A DNA stretch of 64,000 nt from Roseiarcus sp963836695 (GCA_963836695.1 CAWIKX010000028.1:4776-68775), one strand, 5' to 3'; shown: positions 9,950 to 22,458, numbered from the stretch's first letter. Program-made: numbers and translations. Notes: generated from the sequence alone by a model not told the origin.

Positions 9950-10520
9950 TTGTTAGGCTCCCCGCCTCGCCCGTCGCTTCATGACCGCGGTTATGTACAT
10001 CGCATTCGTGCCGAAGGCGCGCTGGAGCGAACTCGGACCGATTCGAATAGAACACTGACCGCTATTGGTTAACAAACCCTGATTTATTCGCGCAAGGCCC
10101 CTGACCCCGCGCCCAATGATATTAGTAACAATTTGATAAGAAATGGTATTTCGTGAAAATAAAAATTAACGCATCACATCAACAAACACAACTAACCGAC
10201 TCTTCGGACTCGAACTTCGGCGCCCACCTCTGAAAGACTATATTTACCCGTGGAATGCGGCCGAAAGATTGACTCAGCTGCCGGCTCGGCGTCCCGACCC
10301 GATTGTTAACGACCCAGGTAAATGAATTGATAACGTCCCAAACCGCGGGCGAGCTCGGCGCCTATTCCGACATCTGCTTCAGCAGTCTGCCACAAAACTC
10401 GGGCCGTCCCGTGACGTAAGAAAGCAGAAACCTTCCTCATGCATCGTCCAGCCGCCTCGTAGTCGTGACCAGGGGACCGGGACGTCCTCTCGCCTTAGAT
10501 TTGTTAGGGAGTTGGCTGGA
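9950..10520. promoter_or_regulatory. ctrA/fliJ intergenic control region with four GANTC sites
   Basis: This 571-base AT-richer region has no gene. GANTC sites, targets of the alphaproteobacterial cell-cycle methylase CcrM, lie at 10040-10044, 10198-10202, 10207-10211 and 10271-10275. TTAA half-sites of the CtrA box type occur near 10069, 10166 and 10306 (GGTTAACAAACCC, AATTAACGCATCA, GTTAACGACCC), each with a poor second half. Methylation-sensitive and autoregulated ctrA transcription is known in Caulobacter; applying it here is inference. A ribosome-binding site for fliJ (AGGGAG) lies at 10506-10511. Confidence 0.6.
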
Positions 10521-10889
10521 ATGAAGTCGCGGGACTCGCTTATTCGTCTGAAACGATTTCAACTTGAGGCTAAGCGCCGCCGCGTTGCGCAAATCGAGTT
10601 GATGCTGGCCGAGTTCACGCGCATGATCGGCGACCTCGATCGCGAGATAGTCAACGAAGAGAAGCGCGCCGGCATCGCCGACCCGGCCCATTTCGCTTAT
10701 CCGACCTACGCCCGCGCGACGGCGGTCCGACGCGACAACCTCAAGAGTTCGCTCGCAGAGCTTCTGGGCCAAATCGAGGAGGCCAAGGCCGAACAGGACG
10801 AAGCCGAGGCCGAGCTCCTCAAATTCGAGACGCTGGAAGTGCGCGACAAAACGAACGACCGCCTGGCCGAAGCCGTGGCCCGCGCCTGA
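10521..10889 (+). CDS. fliJ: Flagellar export protein FliJ-like coiled coil
   Basis: A 122-residue, highly charged, all-helical protein. FliJ is the coiled-coil stalk of the flagellar type III export ATPase, helping to couple FliI to the gate. Visible features are RLKRFQLEAKRRRVAQIELML at the start and heptad-rich helices throughout (LAELLGQIEEAKAEQDEAEAELL), with no Cys and no membrane segment. The start is the ATG at 10521 after AGGGAG; a TTG lies at 10512. Divergence from ctrA supports the call, since this pairing is usual in Hyphomicrobiales. No fliI is next to it here. The short coiled-coil sequence limits certainty. Confidence 0.75.
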   Translation: MKSRDSLIRLKRFQLEAKRRRVAQIELMLAEFTRMIGDLDREIVNEEKRAGIADPAHFAYPTYARATAVRRDNLKSSLAELLGQIEEAKAEQDEAEAELLKFETLEVRDKTNDRLAEAVARA

Positions 10890-11111
10890 CGCCGGCGCGT
10901 TATCGACAGAGTGGACTTGCGCCCCTACTATCCAAGCTGGGACAAACCTTAGCTTCGTGCCTTGTCGCGCGCTTTCGCGCCCCCCGTTTGCGTTGCAGCT
11001 CGAAAGCCGATGATCTAAGTCTGCCCTGACGGAAAGAGATCGGCTGTCGCCTCCGGGGCGCGCCGCCTCGACGTTTATTGCGTCGACGTCGACGGTCTTG
11101 AGGGAAGTTTG

Positions 11112-12239
11112 ATGCTGATCGCAGCGCCGGCGGAGACGGACCCGGGGGAGACGCGTGTCGCGGCGACCCCGGAGACGGTCAAGAAATTCGTCGGACTGGG
11201 GGCGGAAGTCGCCATCGAGCATGGCGCTGGCGTTAAGGCGGGGTTCCCGGACGCTGACTATCAGTCGGCGGGCGCGCGGCTCGTCTCGGCCGAGGAAGCG
11301 CTCGGCGCCGATGTGGTGTTGAAGGTTCGGCGGCCGAGCGCCAGCGAAATCACGCGTCTCAAACCTGACGCGCTCGTCATCGCGACGATGGACCCCTATG
11401 GCCATCGCGATGCGGTCGAAACCATGGCGAAAGCACGAGTTGCCGCCTTCGCCATGGAGCTTTTGCCGCGCATAACCCGCGCGCAGGTTATGGACGTGCT
11501 GTCGAGCCAGGCCAACCTCGCCGGTTATCGAGCCGTGATCGACGCCGCGGCCGAATACGTTCGGGCCTTGGCGATGATGATGACCCCAGCAGGCACCGTC
11601 CCGGCGGCCAAGCTGTTCGTCATGGGCGTCGGCGTCGCAGGCCTGCAGGCTATCGCGACCGGCCGGCGTCTTGGCGCGGTGGTCACGGCGACCGATGTGC
11701 GTCCCGCGACCAAGGAGCAGGTCGAGTCTCTCGGGGCCAAATTCGTCGCCGTCGAGGACGAGGAGTTCAAGCAGGCCGAAACGGCAGGCGGATATGCAAA
11801 GGAAATGTCGGACGCCTACAAGGCGAAGCAGGCCGACCTCGTCGCCACACATATCGCCAAACAGGACATCGTCGTCACCACCGCGCTGATCCCCGGCCGT
11901 CCAGCGCCGCGTCTCGTCACTGCGGATATGGTCAAATTGATGCGCGCCGGTTCGGTGATCGTCGATCTTGCGGTTGAGCGCGGCGGAAATTGCGAGCTCT
12001 CAAGGCCGGGTGAACTGGCCTACAGCGACAACGGCGTCAAGATCGTCGGCTATTCAAACGTCACGCGGATCCCGGCCTCCGCCTCGGCCCTTTATGCGCG
12101 CAACCTTTACGCCTTCGCCGAGACCCTGATCGACAAGGAGAGCAAGTCGCTTGCGGTCAACTGGGATGACGAGCTGGTGAAGGCGACCTGCCTTACCCGT
12201 GGCGGCGCAGTCGTTCATCCGAACTTCATGCCCCAATAA
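11112..12239 (+). CDS. pntAA: NAD(P) transhydrogenase subunit alpha, part 1 (NAD-binding domain I)
   Basis: A 375-residue soluble dI component of the proton-translocating transhydrogenase, which binds NAD(H) and exchanges hydride with NADP(H) bound on PntB. The start at 11112 (ATG, after AGGGAAG) is used. Diagnostic features are the family N-terminus (PGETRVAATPETVKK), the Rossmann motif VMGVGVAGLQAIATGRRLGA near residue 175, the following DVRPATKEQVESLGA, and TTALIPGRPAPRLVT. The three-gene split (pntAA-pntAB-pntB) is the Rhodospirillum type rather than the fused E. coli alpha subunit. The next gene starts 33 bases downstream. Confidence 0.96.
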   Translation: MLIAAPAETDPGETRVAATPETVKKFVGLGAEVAIEHGAGVKAGFPDADYQSAGARLVSAEEALGADVVLKVRRPSASEITRLKPDALVIATMDPYGHRDAVETMAKARVAAFAMELLPRITRAQVMDVLSSQANLAGYRAVIDAAAEYVRALAMMMTPAGTVPAAKLFVMGVGVAGLQAIATGRRLGAVVTATDVRPATKEQVESLGAKFVAVEDEEFKQAETAGGYAKEMSDAYKAKQADLVATHIAKQDIVVTTALIPGRPAPRLVTADMVKLMRAGSVIVDLAVERGGNCELSRPGELAYSDNGVKIVGYSNVTRIPASASALYARNLYAFAETLIDKESKSLAVNWDDELVKATCLTRGGAVVHPNFMPQ

Positions 12240-12272
12240 CGTGGATTGCGCGCTTGAGCGCCGGAGAGCCCA

Positions 12273-12695
12273 ATGGATAGCCTTGACGCCGCGATCGAGA
12301 AACTCCGAGCCGCCGCTGACGCCGCGCGGCAGGCAGCCCAAGCCGCGCAAGCCTACAGCGACCAGCTCGCCGCGGCGGGTCACGCCGCTTCCGGCGGCGC
12401 GATCGATCCGTTCGTTTTCCGGCTAGCGATTTTCGCTCTCGCGGTCTTTGTCGGTTATTACGTGGTCTGGTCGGTGACGCCGGCGCTGCACACGCCGCTC
12501 ATGTCCGAGACGAACGCCATTTCCTCGGTCATCGTCGTCGGCGCCCTGTTGTCGGTGGGGGTCGCGGCGGTCGACAGCGGATCGGGATTTGCCCGTTTCG
12601 TGGGGTTCGTCGCGCTCATCCTCGCCTCGGTCAATATTTTCGGCGGCTTCATGGTCACCGAGCGCATGCTGGCGATGTACAAGAAGAAGGGCTGA
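12273..12695 (+). CDS. pntAB: NAD(P) transhydrogenase subunit alpha, part 2 (membrane domain)
   Basis: A 140-residue membrane component (domain II, alpha part). An Ala-rich N-terminal region of about 45 residues precedes the hydrophobic segments FRLAIFALAVFVGYYVVW, ISSVIVVGALLSVGVAAV and FVGFVALILASVNIFGGF. The protein ends with VTERMLAMYKKKG, the family ending. It contributes to the proton channel together with PntB. It sits between pntAA and pntB, six bases before pntB, so the three are surely cotranscribed. The N-terminal Ala-rich extension is somewhat longer than in most homologues. Confidence 0.95.
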   Translation: MDSLDAAIEKLRAAADAARQAAQAAQAYSDQLAAAGHAASGGAIDPFVFRLAIFALAVFVGYYVVWSVTPALHTPLMSETNAISSVIVVGALLSVGVAAVDSGSGFARFVGFVALILASVNIFGGFMVTERMLAMYKKKG

Positions 12696-12701
12696 GGCCG
12701 C

Positions 12702-14102
12702 ATGAACGCTAACCTCGCCGCCCTGCTCTATCTCGCGTCCGGCATTCTGTTCATTCTCGCTTTGCGAGGACTGTCGTCGCCCGCGACCTCACGTCAGGGC
12801 AATCGCTTCGGCATGATCGGCATGGGCGTCGCGGTGCTAACGACACTCGCGGTTCGTCCCCCCTCGAGTGGGCTTTCCTGGCTGCTCATCATTCTCGGCA
12901 TCGCCATCGGCGGGAGCATCGGCGCATGGCGCGCTCGGACGATCGCCATGACCGCGATGCCCCAATTGGTGGCGATGTTCCATTCGCTGGTAGGCTTGGC
13001 CGCGGTGCTGGTTGCGGCGGGAGCGTTCTACGCGCCCGAGGCGTTCGGCATCGAAGAGGGCGACATCATTCATCCGGGCAGCATCATCGAGATGTCGCTT
13101 GGACTTGCGATCGGCGCGATCACCTTCACAGGCTCGATCATCGCGTTCCTCAAGCTCGATGGGCGCATGTCCGGCGCGCCGATCCTTCTGCCGCAACGCC
13201 ACATCATCAACGGCGCGCTCGGCGTTGCGCTCGTCCTCTTGATCACGCTCTTCTACGCCACCCAAGCGCCCGCGTTTTTCTGGCTCATTGCGCTCGTCTC
13301 GCTCGCGCTCGGCGTGCTTCTCATCATCCCGATCGGCGGCGCGGACATGCCGGTCGTCATCTCGATGCTCAATTCCTATTCCGGCTGGGCCGCGGCGGGC
13401 ATCGGCTTCACGCTCGGCAATCTGGCGCTCATCATCACGGGCGCGTTGGTCGGCTCCTCGGGCGCGATCCTGTCCTACATCATGTGTAAGGGCATGAACC
13501 GTTCCTTCATTTCAGTCATCCTTGGCGGCTGGGGTGGCGAGGTCGCCGGCGCCGAGGGCGCCAAGGAGACCCGTCCGGTCAAGCAGGGCTCAGCCGAGGA
13601 CGCTGCCTTCATGATGAAGAACGCGTCGAAGGTGATCGTCGTTCCGGGCTATGGCATGGCGGTCGCGCAGGCGCAGCACAGCTTGCGCGAGATGGCGGAC
13701 CTTCTCAAGAAGAACGGGGTCGAGGTCAAATATGCGATCCATCCCGTCGCTGGCCGAATGCCGGGGCATATGAACGTGCTGCTCGCCGAGGCCAACGTCC
13801 CTTACGACGAGGTGTTCGAGCTCGAGGACATCAACAGCGAGTTCCCACAGGCCGACGTCGCTTATGTCATCGGCGCCAATGACGTCACCAACCCAGCCGC
13901 CAAAACGGATCCCAAGTCGCCCATCTATGGCATGCCGATTCTCGACGTCGACAAGGCGAAGACCGTCTTGTTCGTCAAGCGCGGCATGGGCTCGGGCTAT
14001 GCCGGCGTCGACAATGAGCTGTTCTTTCGCGACAACACGCTGATGCTTTTCGGCGACGCGAAGAAGATGACGGACGCCGTCGTGAAAGCTCTGCAGCACT
14101 GA
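12702..14102 (+). CDS. pntB: NAD(P) transhydrogenase subunit beta
   Basis: A 466-residue inner-membrane subunit carrying most of the proton channel (domain II, about nine hydrophobic segments over residues 1-260) and the NADP-binding domain III at the C-terminus. Domain III shows VIVVPGYGMAVAQAQH (the unusual inverted NADP-binding loop), KYAIHPVAGRMPGHMNVLLAEA, YVIGANDVTNPAA and VKRGMGSGYAGVDNELF. The length is normal. It ends the pnt operon; a hydrolase gene follows 25 bases downstream and may be cotranscribed. The enzyme uses proton-motive force to make NADPH. Confidence 0.97.
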   Translation: MNANLAALLYLASGILFILALRGLSSPATSRQGNRFGMIGMGVAVLTTLAVRPPSSGLSWLLIILGIAIGGSIGAWRARTIAMTAMPQLVAMFHSLVGLAAVLVAAGAFYAPEAFGIEEGDIIHPGSIIEMSLGLAIGAITFTGSIIAFLKLDGRMSGAPILLPQRHIINGALGVALVLLITLFYATQAPAFFWLIALVSLALGVLLIIPIGGADMPVVISMLNSYSGWAAAGIGFTLGNLALIITGALVGSSGAILSYIMCKGMNRSFISVILGGWGGEVAGAEGAKETRPVKQGSAEDAAFMMKNASKVIVVPGYGMAVAQAQHSLREMADLLKKNGVEVKYAIHPVAGRMPGHMNVLLAEANVPYDEVFELEDINSEFPQADVAYVIGANDVTNPAAKTDPKSPIYGMPILDVDKAKTVLFVKRGMGSGYAGVDNELFFRDNTLMLFGDAKKMTDAVVKALQH

Positions 14103-14127
14103 GCGTGGCGCCGGGAACGGCCGCGCG

Positions 14128-14922
14128 ATGCTGATCGCGGTCCTGGTCTGCGTCGCGCTCTACGCCGCTGTGGTCATCGGACTTTTCTTCGGGCAGCGTA
14201 AGATCCTGTTCCGCTGTGACGCCGCTGAGGTCGACCCGGCGACGCTCGGACTTGAGGCCGAGATCCTCCGTGTGAAGACCGAGGATGGCGAGAGCCTGCT
14301 CGCGTGGAGCATCCGGCCCGCGCCGGGGCGTCCCTTGATCCTCTATTTCCACGGCAACGCCGGCGGCATCGACCTGCGCGTCGATCGTTTTCACGCCATC
14401 GCCAAGGCGGGCATGGGGCTCATCGCGATCGAATATCGCGGCTACGCCAGCTCAACCGGTCGCCCGAGCGAGCGTGGGCTCAAGCTTGACGGCGAGGCGG
14501 CCTATGCAGCGGCGATCGCGAGCGGCGTAGCGCCAGAGCGCATCGTCCCTCTTGGAGAGTCGCTCGGCTCTGGGGTCGCGGTCGCGCTCGCCGCGCGCCA
14601 CAAGGTTGGCGCGCTCGTGCTCGACTCGCCCTATTCGTCCGTCGCCGACGTCGCGGCGGCCGCATATTGGTTCGTTCCGGCTCGCGCATTGATCCGCGAT
14701 CCGTTCCGCAATGACCTGCTGATCGGCTCGGTCAAGGCGCCCACGCTGATCGTGCACGGGACCAGGGACATGGTCGTGCCTATCCGCTTCGGCGAGAAAC
14801 TGTTCGGACTTGCGAGTCCGCAGAAGGAATTCTGGCGGGTCGAGGGCGCCGTCCATCTCGCAATGGGCGAGCGCTTCGCCGACACCCTCGACTGGATCGC
14901 CAGAATGGTCCCACCGCCATGA
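14128..14922 (+). CDS. Membrane-anchored alpha/beta hydrolase (ABHD13/BEM46-like)
   Basis: A 264-residue serine hydrolase with an N-terminal hydrophobic anchor (LIAVLVCVALYAAVVIGLFF). The oxyanion-region motif LYFHGNAGG is near residue 73. The nucleophile elbow is GESLGSG with Ser145. The catalytic Asp is Asp214 (HGTRDMVVP) and the His is His243 (VHLAM), so the triad is complete. The order of motifs fits the Bem46/ABHD13 group, whose bacterial substrates are mostly unknown. It follows pntB closely with only a weak ribosome-binding site, so it may be read through from the pnt operon. The substrate is not assigned. Confidence 0.85.
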   Translation: MLIAVLVCVALYAAVVIGLFFGQRKILFRCDAAEVDPATLGLEAEILRVKTEDGESLLAWSIRPAPGRPLILYFHGNAGGIDLRVDRFHAIAKAGMGLIAIEYRGYASSTGRPSERGLKLDGEAAYAAAIASGVAPERIVPLGESLGSGVAVALAARHKVGALVLDSPYSSVADVAAAAYWFVPARALIRDPFRNDLLIGSVKAPTLIVHGTRDMVVPIRFGEKLFGLASPQKEFWRVEGAVHLAMGERFADTLDWIARMVPPP

Positions 14923-15454
14923 GTTGTAACTTGCGCTGAATCCGGTGCGGTTCGTCGCGGCGCGCGTATTCCCTCTCAATAAGCGCTAGCAAAACCAAGC
15001 TAAATGAGCCTAAACGCTAGTATATTAGCCGGCGTTTACTAGCGTTTAATTTTGCGAATTGGACCTTTTCAATGGGTTACAGGCGAAAAAAATACGAAAA
15101 TTCATCCTTCGCGCCAGTTCGCGTGTCGGGTTGTAAGCCGGCGTTTCAAATTGCTCATGGTTTCTCCGTCGTCCCGCCCCGTCTACCACGCGTGGGGAAT
15201 AGATTCCGCCAACGAAAATGAGTAGCGTAAATTTCTGATTTTGTCAAGCAAATTCGTAAGATCCCGTGGTGTCAGATATTTGCAGCCGGGGAATTCCCAA
15301 TATTTTGCCGGCGCGGGGTGGATAGCCGTCAATCCCCGGCTGATGGTTCGGGGCGTGAAGCAGGAGCTCCGGGGCGGTCGGACGCAGCCAGCCAAGTATT
15401 CGGGGCTCCTATAACGTTGGCTGTCGGTCAGCGGCGCTTCGAGCGACGCCTGCC
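14923..15454. other. Long intergenic region with inverted repeat; no clear gene
   Basis: This 532-base stretch lies between convergent genes (hydrolase and osmC) and is clearly AT-richer than its surroundings around 14980-15260. It holds a 12-bp perfect inverted repeat (listed separately) and a TTGACA-like hexamer on the minus strand (15242-15247) without a good -10. A 70-codon minus-strand reading frame at 15183-15395 has no recognisable similarity and no convincing ribosome-binding site. A transferred remnant or a small RNA are both possible. Confidence 0.45.
15011..15048. repeat. 12-bp perfect inverted repeat (TAAACGCTAGTA)
   Basis: TAAACGCTAGTA at 15011-15022 pairs perfectly with TACTAGCGTTTA at 15037-15048 across 14 bases. 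A related half, AAGCGCTAGC, lies at 14981-14990. The right part also contains the direct repeat GCGTTTA...GCGTTTA with 10-base phasing (15032-15048). The modest GC content and lack of a T-run argue against a terminator. It looks like a binding site for a dimeric regulator, but no regulator gene is adjacent. Confidence 0.7.
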
Positions 15455-15970
15455 CTATGCGGCGACGGGGACCGGCGCAAGGGCGAGTTCGAGCTTCACG
15501 GGCACGGGAGCGCGAAGGATGTCCAGGACCGGGCAGTGCGCGTCAACCACTGCCTTGAGCTTCGCCAATTCCTCTTGGGTCGCCAAACTCTTCAGCGTCA
15601 CGGTCCCCTGCACCCCCGTGAATCCCGAACGCACGCGGTCGTCGACAGCGAAAAAGCCGCGCAGGTCGAGAACGCCCTCAAGCTTGACCGAGACGCTTTC
15701 AAGCGGCACGCCAAGCGCTGTCGCGTAAGCGCGGTAAGTGATCTCTTGGCATGTCGCCAACGCCGCCAGGACCAGTTCAACTGGGTTCGGGCCAGCGTCT
15801 GAGCCGCCAAGACTCGGCGGCTCGTCTACGGTTAGCGAGAACTGGCGGAGCTGAGCCTCGCTTCGGAGGTTCTCCACCTGCTTTGAATCGACCGAGAAGA
15901 CCGCCCTCGCGTTGGCTGCGTCAGCACGCAGATTGGCCTGCGTCTCCTCGATAATCTCTCTGAGCGCCAT
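15455..15970 (-). CDS. OsmC/Ohr family protein
   Basis: A 171-residue protein of the OsmC superfamily, thiol-dependent peroxidases acting on organic hydroperoxides. The two family cysteines are present: Cys74 in LAALATCQEITYR (start of the central helix) and Cys146 in DAHCPVLDIL. The segment GGSDAGPNPVELVLAALA is typical of the OsmC branch with a longer N-terminal arm, which differs from Ohr. The ATG at 15970 is the natural start. It is divergent from the MATE exporter gene. The exact subfamily, and whether peroxide reduction is the real function, is uncertain. Confidence 0.9.
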   Translation of the reverse strand: MALREIIEETQANLRADAANARAVFSVDSKQVENLRSEAQLRQFSLTVDEPPSLGGSDAGPNPVELVLAALATCQEITYRAYATALGVPLESVSVKLEGVLDLRGFFAVDDRVRSGFTGVQGTVTLKSLATQEELAKLKAVVDAHCPVLDILRAPVPVKLELALAPVPVAA

Positions 15971-16103
15971 CGCCAGTCTCCCGAATTCGCGTTTGAAGAC
16001 TCATTGATGACTAAATTAATAGACTTAGTCAATCACCTAACGTTTGCGCCCGCTCGGCCTCTCCGATATCAACCGCGCCTTTCTCTCTCGACCCAGGTCG
16101 ATC

Positions 16104-17501
16104 ATGTCCGTCGCGCCGCGATCCATAAGAGCGACGGGAGCCGCTTCGGGCTCGCTTAAGCGAGAATTCGGCGCGACGCTGGCGCTCGGCTGGCCGATCA
16201 TTCTCGCCAATGTCGCGATCTACGCGATGACCGCGACCGACTTCATCATGCTCGGCCGGCTGTCCGCGCACGCGCTCGCCGCAGGTGCGCTTGGCTTCAA
16301 CCTTTTTCAGCCCGCGATGGTGCTCGGCATCGGCGTCGTAGCCGCGCTGGCGCCGATCGCTGCGGCAAAAATCGGTTCGGGCGAGAGCGGCAAATCGCTC
16401 CGGCGCGCGACCCACCAGTCGCTCTTGTCGGCCGTGGCGCTCTCCGCCATCGCCTGGATCTACCTCTCGCAAACGGAGCGGATTCTGGTTGCCATCGGCA
16501 AATCGCCGGACCTCGCGCGCGACGCCGGACTCTACATGCGCGGCTATCAGTGGAGTCTTCTGCCGAACCTGCTCTTCATCACCGCCCGCTGCGTCTTCTC
16601 CGCGCTTGAGCGGCCCCGCCCGACCCTGATTGCCGGCCTCGCAGGCGTCGGCTTCAACGCCATCGCCAATTATGCCCTTGTGTTCGGCAAGCTTGGCATG
16701 CCCGCGCTCGGAATCATCGGCTCGGGTATCGCGACCACGCTCTCGCAGACCTTGATGTTCCTGATCCTGCTTAGCGTCTCGCTTGTCGAGCCGCGCCTTG
16801 AGCGTATTCGCCCGTTCGCCTTGCCGTGGCGACCTTCCCTGGGCGAGTTCGCCGCGCTGTGGCGGCTTGGCCTGCCGATGGGCGCGATGATCCTCGCAGA
16901 AGTGGGCGTGTTCTCTGCGGCGTCACTGGCGATAGGCCTGATCGGACGCGCGGCTCTCGAAGCGCATACGGCCGCCCTGCAGATCATATCAATAGCCTTC
17001 ATGGTCCCGCTCGGCTTGGGCCAAGCCGCGACGGTTAGGGTCGGCCTTGCCTACGGCGCTCGGAACGCCCCTGCGATTGCTCATGCAGGCTGGTGCGCCT
17101 TCGGTCTCACCCTCGCTTATGCGACCCTATCCGCGACCGCGATGATTGCTGCCCCGCGGTACTTGATATCGCCGTTCATTGACGTTGATGCGCCCGAGAA
17201 CGCAAATGCCGTTATGATCGCCGTCGCGCTGCTCAAAGTCGGGGCGGTCTTCCAGGTCTTCGATACGAGCCAGGTCGCGCTCGCGAACATGCTGCGCGGG
17301 CTGCACGACTCGAAATGGCCCTTCGTCATTGCACTTCTTGGTTATTGGGCGATTGGTGCGCCGGTCGGCCTTGCGTTGGGCTTCCTCACCCCGCTCGGCG
17401 CTGTCGGCGTATGGATCGGACTGGCGAGCGGGCTTGCCGTAGTTGCCGTTCTTCTGCTCATACGCTGGGTCGCCCAGGAGCGCCGGGCTTTCGCGGTTTG
17501 A
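16104..17501 (+). CDS. MATE family efflux transporter
   Basis: A 465-residue inner-membrane multidrug and toxin exporter of the NorM-like MATE family, driven by Na+ or H+. Twelve hydrophobic segments can be followed, beginning TLALGWPIILANVAIYAMTA. Family residues include DFIMLGRLSAHALAAGALG and the repeat-two counterpart (LGLPMGAMILAEVGVFSAASL). The ATG at 16104 (MSVAPRSIRATG) is preferred over the TTG at 16044, which would add a non-membrane extension. It stands alone, divergent from osmC. Substrates cannot be inferred. Confidence 0.93.
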   Translation: MSVAPRSIRATGAASGSLKREFGATLALGWPIILANVAIYAMTATDFIMLGRLSAHALAAGALGFNLFQPAMVLGIGVVAALAPIAAAKIGSGESGKSLRRATHQSLLSAVALSAIAWIYLSQTERILVAIGKSPDLARDAGLYMRGYQWSLLPNLLFITARCVFSALERPRPTLIAGLAGVGFNAIANYALVFGKLGMPALGIIGSGIATTLSQTLMFLILLSVSLVEPRLERIRPFALPWRPSLGEFAALWRLGLPMGAMILAEVGVFSAASLAIGLIGRAALEAHTAALQIISIAFMVPLGLGQAATVRVGLAYGARNAPAIAHAGWCAFGLTLAYATLSATAMIAAPRYLISPFIDVDAPENANAVMIAVALLKVGAVFQVFDTSQVALANMLRGLHDSKWPFVIALLGYWAIGAPVGLALGFLTPLGAVGVWIGLASGLAVVAVLLLIRWVAQERRAFAV

Positions 17502-17688
17502 GATGGCGCAAACCGCCGATCAGATCCTGAGGCTTGACCTTGTGGAGAGAGTCGGCTGATTGCCGCCCGTACGCTTCTCGGAGGGGGATTTTCTCGTTTG
17601 ACTGGCGAGAGATCGTCCGGCCAGTATGCCCCGGCGGCCGTGATCACGAACGACACGGGTGCGCCGCGCCTCCGGGAAAAATGTCGCC

Positions 17689-18693
17689 ATGACTGAGCGC
17701 TCCGAGCCTCTCATTCTTGACGTCGACACCGGCATCGACGACGCCTTCGCGCTCCTCTACGCCTGCGCCAATAGGCAAGCGCACATCCTCGGCGTCTCGA
17801 CGGTTGTCGGCAACGTTTCCCTCGCGACCGCGACGCGCAACACGCGCGCGGTTCTCGCCCTCGCCGGGCGGGCCAACATCCCCGTCTGGCCAGGGGCGGA
17901 GACGGTGATCTCGATTGCAGCGAGAGACGCCAGCGAGATTCATGGCGCGACCGGCCTCGGTCATGCGGTTCTGCCGGACCCCGAGGAACCGCCAGACCCG
18001 CTGCACGCCGCGGATATGATTATCGAGGCGGCGCGCGCGCATTCGGGGCGCCTCATCCTGTGCGCGGTGGGGCCGCTGACGAATATCGCGCTTGCGGTGA
18101 TGCGCGAGCCCGAACTGCCGCGGCTCGTCAAGCGGTTCGTGATCATGGGCGGCGCCTATTCGGATTCGGGAAACGTGACGCCCGCGGCCGAGTTCAACAT
18201 CTGGCACGATCCGGAAGCGGCGCGGATCGTCTTTCGCGCTTTCGGCGGCGTGGGCGGAACGCCGGTGATCGCTATCGGACTTGATGTGACGCGCAAGACC
18301 ATCATCGACGAGAGCGATATTAAGGCGATCGAAGCGCGTATCGCCCGCAAGCCGCGTGGGCCCGAGTTGACGCGCTTCCTTGACGATGCGTCACGTTACT
18401 ATTTCGACCGCATGGAAAAAATGCTGGGCAAGCGCATCTTCACCATGCATGACCCGCTCGCGATCGCGGTCGCGCTCGATCCGACGCTCGTCGAAACGCG
18501 CCCCGCCGCAGTGGACATCGAGACGACAGGACGGCTCACGACCGGGGCGACGATCGTCGACTGGCGCGGCCAATGGGGCCGCCTCACCAATACCGAAGTC
18601 GCGGTCGCCGTAGACGCGGACCGCTTCCGCCGCCTGTTCTTCGACGCGATCGATCGTCTGGCAGACAGGAGCGTCACCGCGCATCGGGCATAA
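17689..18693 (+). CDS. Inosine-uridine preferring nucleoside hydrolase
   Basis: A 334-residue purine/pyrimidine nucleosidase that releases ribose from nucleosides. The calcium-binding and catalytic motif DVDTGIDDA lies at residues 11-19 (Asp13, Asp17, Asp18). Further family marks are GVSTVVGNVSLATATRNTRAVLALAGR, LCAVGPLTNIALA, IMGGAYSDSGNVTPAAEFNIWHDPEAA and the C-terminal MHDPLAIAVALDP (active-site His-Asp). Start: ATG 17689, giving the family N-terminus. It is upstream of dnaE2 by 138 bases, and the SOS box between them suggests dnaE2 has its own promoter. Confidence 0.94.
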   Translation: MTERSEPLILDVDTGIDDAFALLYACANRQAHILGVSTVVGNVSLATATRNTRAVLALAGRANIPVWPGAETVISIAARDASEIHGATGLGHAVLPDPEEPPDPLHAADMIIEAARAHSGRLILCAVGPLTNIALAVMREPELPRLVKRFVIMGGAYSDSGNVTPAAEFNIWHDPEAARIVFRAFGGVGGTPVIAIGLDVTRKTIIDESDIKAIEARIARKPRGPELTRFLDDASRYYFDRMEKMLGKRIFTMHDPLAIAVALDPTLVETRPAAVDIETTGRLTTGATIVDWRGQWGRLTNTEVAVAVDADRFRRLFFDAIDRLADRSVTAHRA

Positions 18694-18781
18694 GCCGTCC
18701 CGTCGTCGCGCGAGCGCTGAAGGCCGGAGTTTTCGGCCAGAGTTTTCGACAAAGCCTTCGCTTGTGTTCTTGCCCGAGATC

Positions 18782-18796
18782 GTTCTATCTTTGTTC
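18782..18796 (+). promoter_or_regulatory. LexA (SOS) box upstream of dnaE2
   Basis: GTTC-TATCTTT-GTTC is a perfect match to the alphaproteobacterial LexA operator GTTC-N7-GTTC. It lies 36 bases before the dnaE2 ATG. A further GTTC lies upstream at about 18766. In Caulobacter and rhizobia dnaE2 is SOS-induced from such a site. The position directly before dnaE2 makes chance unlikely. Confidence 0.88.
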
Positions 18797-18831
18797 TCAC
18801 GATCGGCCGCAAGGCGATCCGTATCGCTCGC

Positions 18832-22407
<3,576 letters not shown>

Positions 22408-22458
22408 CGTCCGCGAGACGCGTCACGCGCTTACTTTGTGGCCCTCCGAATCCATAAT

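Noticed and set aside
15183..15395. 70-codon minus-strand frame in the gap before osmC
   Set aside because: The C-terminal part looks mildly protein-like, but there is no ribosome-binding site, no family match and no conserved context; not listed as a gene.
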